This document shows, piece after piece, positions 59,093 through 64,000 of a stretch of 64,000 nt of DNA. The notes beneath the pieces were generated by a model. It had not been told where the DNA came from. It did not search any database and saw nothing but the letters and a program-made list of their open reading frames with translations. A program made the position numbers and the translations under genes. The stretch spans positions 1 through 64,000 of the forward strand of contig NZ_JBLYUB010000017.1 in assembly GCF_049999945.1 (NCBI RefSeq), given 5' to 3'. Position 1 is the stretch's first letter. Every line of letters begins with the position of its first letter. This DNA is from Planosporangium spinosum. GTDB lineage: Bacteria; Actinomycetota; Actinomycetes; Mycobacteriales; Micromonosporaceae.

Positions 59093-60301
59093 TCAGCGCT
59101 TGAGGTTCACCAGGTCGTTGAGCAGCTCGTCGGAGGTGCTGATCACCTTGGAGTTCGCCTGGAAACCGCGCTGGGCGATGATCAGGTTGGTGAACTCCTG
59201 GGCGAGGTCCACGTTGGACATCTCCAGCGAGTTGTTCTGCAGGTCCCCGCGGCCGCCGGAGCCGGCCGTGCCGAGCTGCGCCACGCCGGAGTTGACGGTC
59301 GTGCGGTACATCGAGCCGCCGGCCTTCTCCAGGCCGTTCGGGTTGTTGAACGTCGCCATGGCGATCTGGGCCAGTGGCTGCTTGAGGCCGTTGGAGAACA
59401 CGCCGACGAGCGTGCCGTCCGGCGAGATCGTGAACGACTGGAGCGAGCCCATCGCCGAGCCGTCCAGGCTGCGCGACGACACCGTCGACCTGCCGGCGTA
59501 GCTGCTCATGCCCGCGAAGTCGACGGTGATGCCGTTGTACAGCTTCGTCGTCGCGGTCGGCGTGGTGGCGTCGGCCACGAACGTGGGGGTGCCGCCGTTG
59601 GTGAAGGTGAGGGTGCTGGTCGACGGGGGGTTGACGCCGTCGCTGATCGTGACGTCCCAGCTGTTGGCCGAGTTGCGCGTGAGTGACACGGACAGCGTGA
59701 CCTCGTTGCCCTGGGCGTCGTACGTGGTCATCGAGGTGAGGACCGGCGTGGTGCCCGCGCTCAGGTCGTCGGCCGGCAGGTTGCCGCTCACCGCCGCCTT
59801 CGTGGTGATCGTCGGCTGCAGCAGGGTGCCCATCGGCAGCTTCACGTCGGTGGTCGCGCCGTTGGTGTTGATGACGCCGTTGGTCGCCATCCAGCCCTGG
59901 ACCACCGCGCCGCCAGGGCCGGTCAGGACGCCGTTGGTGTCGAAGTTGAACGCGCCGGAGCGGGTGTACATGTTCTCGGCACCGCTCTTCACGACGAAGA
60001 AGCCGTCACCGTTGATCATCAGGTCGGTGCTGCGCCCGGTGGTCTGGGTACCGCCCTGGGTGAAGTTGGTGTTGATGCCGGCGAGGCGCACGCCGAGGCC
60101 GACCTGGGCCGGGTTGGTGCCGCCGGCGCCGTTCTGGGGCGCGCCCGCGGCCTTGAGCATCTGGCTGAGCGTGTCCTCGAAGACGCTCTGCGAGGACTTG
60201 TAGCCCGCGGTGTTGACGTTGGCGATGTTGTTGCCGGTCACGTCCATCATCGTCTGGTGGACGCGCAGGCCGCTGATGCCGCTGAACAGGGAACGGAGCA
60301 T
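59093..60301 (-). CDS. flgE: Flagellar hook protein FlgE
   Basis: The 402-residue protein starts MLRSLFSGISGLRVHQTMMD followed by VTGNNIANVNTAGYKSSQ, the rod-hook-filament signature, has a middle RSTDLMINGDGFFVVKSGAENMYTRSGAFNFDTNGVL, and ends NVDLAQEFTNLIIAQRGFQANSKVISTSDELLNDLVNLKR. It builds the hook. The ATG at 60301 follows GAGGAAGG. It is preceded by flgD. Confidence 0.94.
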   Translation of the reverse strand: MLRSLFSGISGLRVHQTMMDVTGNNIANVNTAGYKSSQSVFEDTLSQMLKAAGAPQNGAGGTNPAQVGLGVRLAGINTNFTQGGTQTTGRSTDLMINGDGFFVVKSGAENMYTRSGAFNFDTNGVLTGPGGAVVQGWMATNGVINTNGATTDVKLPMGTLLQPTITTKAAVSGNLPADDLSAGTTPVLTSMTTYDAQGNEVTLSVSLTRNSANSWDVTISDGVNPPSTSTLTFTNGGTPTFVADATTPTATTKLYNGITVDFAGMSSYAGRSTVSSRSLDGSAMGSLQSFTISPDGTLVGVFSNGLKQPLAQIAMATFNNPNGLEKAGGSMYRTTVNSGVAQLGTAGSGGRGDLQNNSLEMSNVDLAQEFTNLIIAQRGFQANSKVISTSDELLNDLVNLKR

Positions 60302-60359
60302 GAATAGCCTTCCTCGGTAAGGGTTGCCGGTCAGCCGGCGTTGCTGCATTCAGCCGGCG

Positions 60360-60803
60360 TCAGCCGGCTGTGCTGCCGTTGCGGACTTCCTTGACGGAGG
60401 ACAGCGGTACGTCCGTGTTCCCGACCCTGACGGTCGGGCTGCTGCCCGTGAACGTGGCGGCCGAGACCACTCCGGTCTTCTCGGTGCCGTCGAAGTCGGT
60501 GTAGCTGACGGTCTTGCCGACCAGGTTGCTGGCACCGAACTGGAGCTGGGCCGCGACCAGCTGCTGCTGGGCGTCGGCGAGGTTGGTGAGCTTCTCGAGC
60601 ATGGTGAACTGGGCGGTCTGCGCCATGAACGCGCTCGGGTCGCTCGGGCTGCTCGGGTCCTGGTAGCGCAGCTGGGCGACGAGCAACTTCATGAAGTCGT
60701 CCTTGCCCAGCTCGCCGCCGGTCTGGCGGGCGGGCGCCGTCGTCGGTGTGGCGCCGCTGGCCCTCAGGACGTCCCCGATCGAGCCGGTCGGGATGGTGGT
60801 CAC
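60360..60803 (-). CDS. flgD: Hook-capping protein FlgD
   Basis: The 147-residue protein has the conserved KDDFMKLLVAQLRYQDPSSPSDPSAFMAQTAQFTMLEKLTNL near residue 30 and a C-terminal part of tudor type (GKTVSYTDFDGTEKTGVVSAATF..VRVGNTDVPLSSVKEV). It caps the growing hook. AAGGAG precedes the GTG. It is shorter than enterobacterial FlgD, lacking the extra Ig-like domain. Confidence 0.93.
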   Translation of the reverse strand: MTTIPTGSIGDVLRASGATPTTAPARQTGGELGKDDFMKLLVAQLRYQDPSSPSDPSAFMAQTAQFTMLEKLTNLADAQQQLVAAQLQFGASNLVGKTVSYTDFDGTEKTGVVSAATFTGSSPTVRVGNTDVPLSSVKEVRNGSTAG

Positions 60804-60817
60804 GGAACTCCTTCGCT

Positions 60818-62338
60818 CTACACGTGCAGGTCGAGGCCGGCGTGGCCGGTACGCGGGGCAACCGTCCCGGTCGAGGCCCGGTACCGCTCGGTGCGGTCGG
60901 GTCGCGCCGGTTCGGGACGGGTGCCAGGCTGGTGGTCGCGGGCCTGCCGGCCCGGCGCACCGCCGTTGCCGGGCGCGTCCCGGGACACGTCCAGCGAACT
61001 CGAACCGAACCCCGAGCCCTGCAACTCCTTGCGCAGCTCGGGGAGGGCCGCGCGGAGCGCGTCCCGGGCGGCGTCGGTCGCGCCGGCGAGGTGTACGTGG
61101 ATGTCCCCGCCGCGGACTTCCGCCGTCACACTGATCGGCCCGAGATCCACCGGGTTGAGATGGATCGTCAAACGATGTACGCCGTCGGGGCCTTTTCGCA
61201 GCGGTACCAGCCGCTCGGCGAGCTGTGCCGCGTGGGCCGCGGGGGTGGTCGGGGCGGCAGCGGTGGGCGCGGCGGCCGGGGCCGTGGCCGGGGTGGGGGC
61301 GGGCGCCACGGTGGTGGGGGCGGCGGCGAGGGCGTCGGTACCGGTCGTTGCCGCTGGCGTGGGGTCGGTGCCGGCCCGGTCGTCCGTCTCGCGTACCGGC
61401 CTGCCGTCCGCGGTGGCGGCCGCCGGTTGCGTCCCGGCCGGCGCGGCGGTGGCGTGGTGGGCGCGGGTGGCCGTGGTGGTGGCGGCGGGGGGGGTCCGGG
61501 TGGCGGGTACCGGGCCGGCGGGTGTGCCGGGGGACGGTGCGGCGGGGGTCGGTTGCGTCCCGGCCGGTACGGCGGTGGCGTCCGGTGCACCGGTGGCCGT
61601 GGTGGTGGCGTCCGGCGCGGTGCCGGCGGCCGGTACCGGGCCGGCGGGTGTGCCGGGGGACGGTGCGGCGGGGGTCGGTTGCGTCCCGGCCGGTACGGCG
61701 GTGGCGTCCGGAGTGGGGGTGGCCGTGGTGGTGGCGTCCGGCGCGGTGCCGGCGGCCGGTACCGGGCCGGTAGGGACGGCGGTCAGCACCGGCGTGGCGG
61801 GGCCGGTCGGCGTGCCGGCCGGTGCGGAGATGCCCGCGATCGCCGACGTGCCGGAGACCACGGGGGCGCCGGTGCCGGCGGGCGTGGCGGTACCCGCGGT
61901 GGGGGTCGCCGCGATGGCCAGCCACGCGATGGTGGCCGCCGCGCTGGCGGTCGCCGCGGCGGTGGCGCTGGGGTCCGCGGCCGGCTGGCCGGCACGGTCG
62001 GGGTCGTCGCGGCCGTCGGTGGCGCCGTCCCGGGTGGTGCCGGCGCCGGCCCGGCCGCCCGGCGCACCGGCCCGGTCCCCGGACGCCTCGGACCGGCCGG
62101 CAGCGCGGTCGGTGGCGGCGCGGTCGGTGGCGGCGCGGTCGGTCGTGTCGCGGTCCCTGGCGGCGCGGTCGGTGGTGCTCCGGCCGGTCCTGTCGCGGTC
62201 GGTGGTGCTCCGGCCGGCCGGCGCGTCACCGACCATGGTCGACAGGACCGCGCCGAACCCGTCGGCGCTGCCGGTCCCGTCACCGCCACGGGCGGACGGG
62301 CGCGGCATGGTCGCCGTGTTCACCGGGAGAACGGTCAC
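60818..62338 (-). CDS. fliK: Hook-length control protein FliK
   Basis: The 506-residue protein is mostly Thr/Ala/Pro/Asp-rich and disordered, with a 42-residue repeat (..APDATTTATGAPDATAVPAG..) present about three times, and ends in the folded FliK C-terminal domain (GVHRLTIHLNPVDLGPISVTAEVRGGDIHVHLAGATDAARDALRAALPELRKEL). Its length likely acts as the hook ruler, and its end triggers the FlhB switch. The GTG start overlaps the preceding gene by 4 bp. Confidence 0.88.
   Translation of the reverse strand: MTVLPVNTATMPRPSARGGDGTGSADGFGAVLSTMVGDAPAGRSTTDRDRTGRSTTDRAARDRDTTDRAATDRAATDRAAGRSEASGDRAGAPGGRAGAGTTRDGATDGRDDPDRAGQPAADPSATAAATASAAATIAWLAIAATPTAGTATPAGTGAPVVSGTSAIAGISAPAGTPTGPATPVLTAVPTGPVPAAGTAPDATTTATPTPDATAVPAGTQPTPAAPSPGTPAGPVPAAGTAPDATTTATGAPDATAVPAGTQPTPAAPSPGTPAGPVPATRTPPAATTTATRAHHATAAPAGTQPAAATADGRPVRETDDRAGTDPTPAATTGTDALAAAPTTVAPAPTPATAPAAAPTAAAPTTPAAHAAQLAERLVPLRKGPDGVHRLTIHLNPVDLGPISVTAEVRGGDIHVHLAGATDAARDALRAALPELRKELQGSGFGSSSLDVSRDAPGNGGAPGRQARDHQPGTRPEPARPDRTERYRASTGTVAPRTGHAGLDLHV
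61460..61770. repeat. 126-bp in-frame tandem repeat within fliK
   Basis: The segment beginning GGTGTGCCGGGGGACGGTGC at 61521 recurs 126 bp later, and neighbouring parts recur again, giving about two and a half units. All are multiples of three bases. Confidence 0.8.
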
Positions 62339-63384
62339 GACGTCCCCCTTCCTTGCAGGGCGGCCAGCGCCGCCTGGACCTTGGGTACGTAGCTTTGCGT
62401 CTCCGCGTACGGCGGGATGCCGCCGTACGTGCGGACCGCCCCGCCGCCGGCGTTGTAGGCGGCCAGGGCCAGCGGCACCGAGCCGAACTCGCGCAGGTTG
62501 CCCGCCAGCAGCCGGGCGGCGCCGTCGATGGCCTGGGCCGGGTCGAACGGGTTCACCCCGAGACCACGGGCGGTGGACGGCATGAGCTGCATCAGCCCCT
62601 GCGCGCCGGCCGGGCTGACCGCGCGCGGGTCGTACCCGGACTCGACCTTCGCCACGGCGGCGAGCAGGTTCTGCGGCAGGCCGTACTTCGCGGTGGCGGC
62701 GGCGAAGGCGTCGGCGTACGGGACGCCGGCGGAGCCGGTCAGGCCAGCGATGCCGGCGGAGCCGGTCAGGCCAGCGATGCCGGCGGAGCCGGTCAGGCCA
62801 GCGATGCCGGCGGTGCCCGACAGCGCCGGGGGGCGCAGCGCCGGCAGGACCGACGGTGCGGTGTCGGGCAGGATGCGCCGGATCGCGCTCGGTGTCTTGT
62901 ACACGTTCTGGACCTTGACCACGTCGCCGGTCTGCGGCGCGGCGATCATCTTGCCGTCGCCGATGTAGATCGCGATGTGGTCGACGGGGGAGTTGAACGC
63001 CAGCAGGTCACCGGGCCTGGCCTGGGCCAGACTCGCCACCGGCTGCCCCTCACGCGCCTGGTCGGCGGCGATGCGCGGCAGCTTCACGCCCAGGTCGGCG
63101 TAGGCGCGCTGCACCAGCGAGGAGCAGTCCAGCCCCGTGGCCGGGTCGTTGCCGCCGAACACGTACGGCACGCCGAGGTACTTGCGCGCCGAGGCGACGA
63201 CGGCGTCCCCGGTCGCCGCGGAGCCGTAGCCGGCGGACGCGGTACCGTCCAGGGCCGACCAGGCCGACTGCGCGGAGCCGAGGGCGCTGGCGAACGCGCT
63301 GTCACCGACCGCGACGGCCGGCCGGTTGAGGCCGAGCTGCGTGCGCAGTTCGTGGACACGGTCCATGACGTCGACGACCGTCAT
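62335..63384 (-). CDS. Bifunctional peptidoglycan hydrolase: NlpC/P60 plus lytic transglycosylase
   Basis: Residues 55-170 are NlpC/P60: ASARKYLGVPYVFGGNDPATGLDCSSLVQRAYADLG (catalytic Cys) and VDHIAIYIGDGKMI (His). After a GIAGLTGSA repeat, residues 225-340 are an SLT domain: NLLAAVAKVESGYDPRAVSPAGAQGLMQLMPSTARGLG (catalytic Glu) and AYNAGGGAVRTYGG. It sits between fliJ and fliK with 4-bp overlaps on both sides, so it is surely part of the flagellar operon and probably opens the wall for rod or hook assembly, the role FlgJ has elsewhere. No signal peptide is visible; export could be by the flagellar system. Confidence 0.88.
   Translation of the reverse strand: MTVVDVMDRVHELRTQLGLNRPAVAVGDSAFASALGSAQSAWSALDGTASAGYGSAATGDAVVASARKYLGVPYVFGGNDPATGLDCSSLVQRAYADLGVKLPRIAADQAREGQPVASLAQARPGDLLAFNSPVDHIAIYIGDGKMIAAPQTGDVVKVQNVYKTPSAIRRILPDTAPSVLPALRPPALSGTAGIAGLTGSAGIAGLTGSAGIAGLTGSAGVPYADAFAAATAKYGLPQNLLAAVAKVESGYDPRAVSPAGAQGLMQLMPSTARGLGVNPFDPAQAIDGAARLLAGNLREFGSVPLALAAYNAGGGAVRTYGGIPPYAETQSYVPKVQAALAALQGRGTS
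62731..62811. repeat. 27-bp tandem repeat, three copies, in the hydrolase linker
   Basis: A 27-bp unit starting GGAGCCGGTCAGGCCAGCGA is repeated three times perfectly and encodes the nine-residue GIAGLTGSA linker units. Confidence 0.9.
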
Positions 63385-63809
63385 CGGGTGTGGTTCCCCC
63401 CTCGGTTGCGGGTGCTGGTCAGGTCGTCGACCTCCCGCTGTTCGGCGGCCTGCTCGGCGGCCCGTTCGGCCTCGGCGTGGCGCTCGGCGAGCTTCTCCAC
63501 GATGCGCCGGCGGGTGGCGGCCGCGGTCAGGTCCTCGGTACGGGCGTCCACCGTCGCGTCGGCCTCGCCGGCCGCCGCCACCGCGATGGACAGCTCCCCG
63601 GCCATCGCCTGGCGGGCCCACATGGTGGCCGCGAACGCGACGCCGCTGGGCGAGTCGGGTCGGGGGCGGGCGCCGATCGCGGCGTCCATCCGGCGGACCC
63701 GTTCGGCGGCCTCGGCCGCCTCCCGGCGGGCGCGCAGCAGCTCGCCGCGCGCCGAGTTCTCCTGGACCAGCCGGGCGCGGAGCACGTCGCGCAGCCGGAA
63801 GCGCTTCAC
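63381..63809 (-). CDS. fliJ: Flagellar protein FliJ
   Basis: A 142-residue protein starting KRFRLRDVLRARLVQENSARGELLRARREAAEAAERVRRMD, helical throughout and predicted to form a coiled coil, as FliJ does. It links the FliI ATPase to FlhA. The GTG start overlaps the fliI stop (GTGA) and its stop overlaps the next ATG (ATGA). Confidence 0.82.
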   Translation of the reverse strand: MKRFRLRDVLRARLVQENSARGELLRARREAAEAAERVRRMDAAIGARPRPDSPSGVAFAATMWARQAMAGELSIAVAAAGEADATVDARTEDLTAAATRRRIVEKLAERHAEAERAAEQAAEQREVDDLTSTRNRGGNHTR

Positions 63810-64000
63810 GCGGCACCTCCGCTCACCAGGGCGGCCAGTGCCGCCCACGCCTGCCCGGCCGTGCTCGGGTCGTCGAGGTCCTGGCGCAGGAACGCGTTGA
63901 TCGCCGGCATCAGCGCGGCGGCCCGGTCGGCGTCGGGGTTGGTACCCGGTACGTAGGCGCCGATCTCGACCAGCTCCCGGACGTCGCGGTACGCCGCGAG
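63806..64000 (-). CDS. fliI: Flagellar ATPase FliI, C-terminal part
   Basis: The last 64 residues of a protein cut by the window edge: AAYRDVRELVEIGAYVPGTNPDADRAAALMPAINAFLRQDLDDPST. This VRELVEIGAY.PG.D..D.A...P.I..FL.Q pattern is the C-terminus of FliI, the export ATPase. The catalytic part lies outside the window. Confidence 0.88.
   Translation of the reverse strand, partial: LAAYRDVRELVEIGAYVPGTNPDADRAAALMPAINAFLRQDLDDPSTAGQAWAALAALVSGGAA

Noticed and set aside
1..64000. tRNA, rRNA and riboswitch genes
   Set aside because: I looked for clover-leaf anticodon arms, rRNA-like conserved stretches and known aptamer cores and saw none that I could support by eye; a covariance-model search would be needed to exclude them.

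Overview
The window is high-GC actinobacterial DNA. The combination of a complete-looking flagellar and chemotaxis cluster, actinobacterial regulators (GAF-ANTAR, RsbW-like and STAS proteins) and secreted polysaccharide-degrading enzymes suggests a motile member of the Micromonosporaceae, such as an Actinoplanes-like organism with flagellated spores. That placement is inferred from gene content, not from a database match.

Layout. 0-3 kb: two broken transposases, a nucleotidyltransferase-fold protein and a PHP phosphoesterase. 3-20 kb: an accessory and secretory region with a Calx-beta fragment, a solute-binding/VWA fusion, a CPA1 antiporter, a DUF305 lipoprotein, an AA10 lytic polysaccharide monooxygenase, a frameshifted Fn3-like gene, a subtilisin, a winged-helix protein, a TPR-like protein, a GT39-type membrane glycosyltransferase, and a LacI regulator divergent from a GH92 alpha-mannosidase with two matching palindromic operators. 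20-36 kb: Nudix, hemerythrin, pectate-lyase-fold, PAS, DUF3817 and partner-switching proteins, a bifunctional heptose kinase/adenylyltransferase (HldE) with a GT2 protein, an Rv2629-like protein, a HAD phosphatase and DUF3140. Seven transcription starts in this part are preceded by a stress-sigma type motif (GNNT, 14-16 bp, GGGTA).

36-44 kb: chemotaxis genes in order cheA, cheW, an unknown gene, cheB, cheR, cheY, cheX, cheY, cheX-like. 44-64 kb: the flagellar cluster on the minus strand. From upstream to downstream it runs fliI (cut by the window edge), fliJ, a NlpC/P60 plus lytic transglycosylase fusion, fliK, flgD, flgE, terminator, then flbD, motA, motB, fliL, fliM, fliN, fliO, fliP, fliQ, fliR, a small coupled ORF, flhB, then (after a plus-strand EAL-HDOD gene) flhA, flhF-like, a PilZ protein and a small membrane protein. 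Five transcription units here carry a flagellar-sigma type motif CTCA-N16-(G/A)CCGAT, all with exactly 16 bp spacing.

The most unusual items are a dispersed palindromic element of about 80 bp present three times, one copy of it inside a small ORF translationally coupled to both fliR and flhB; an FlhF-like protein with no GTPase P-loop; divergent flagellar promoters with a probably leaderless EAL-HDOD gene; two CheY-CheX pairs; and many short tandem repeats between genes.
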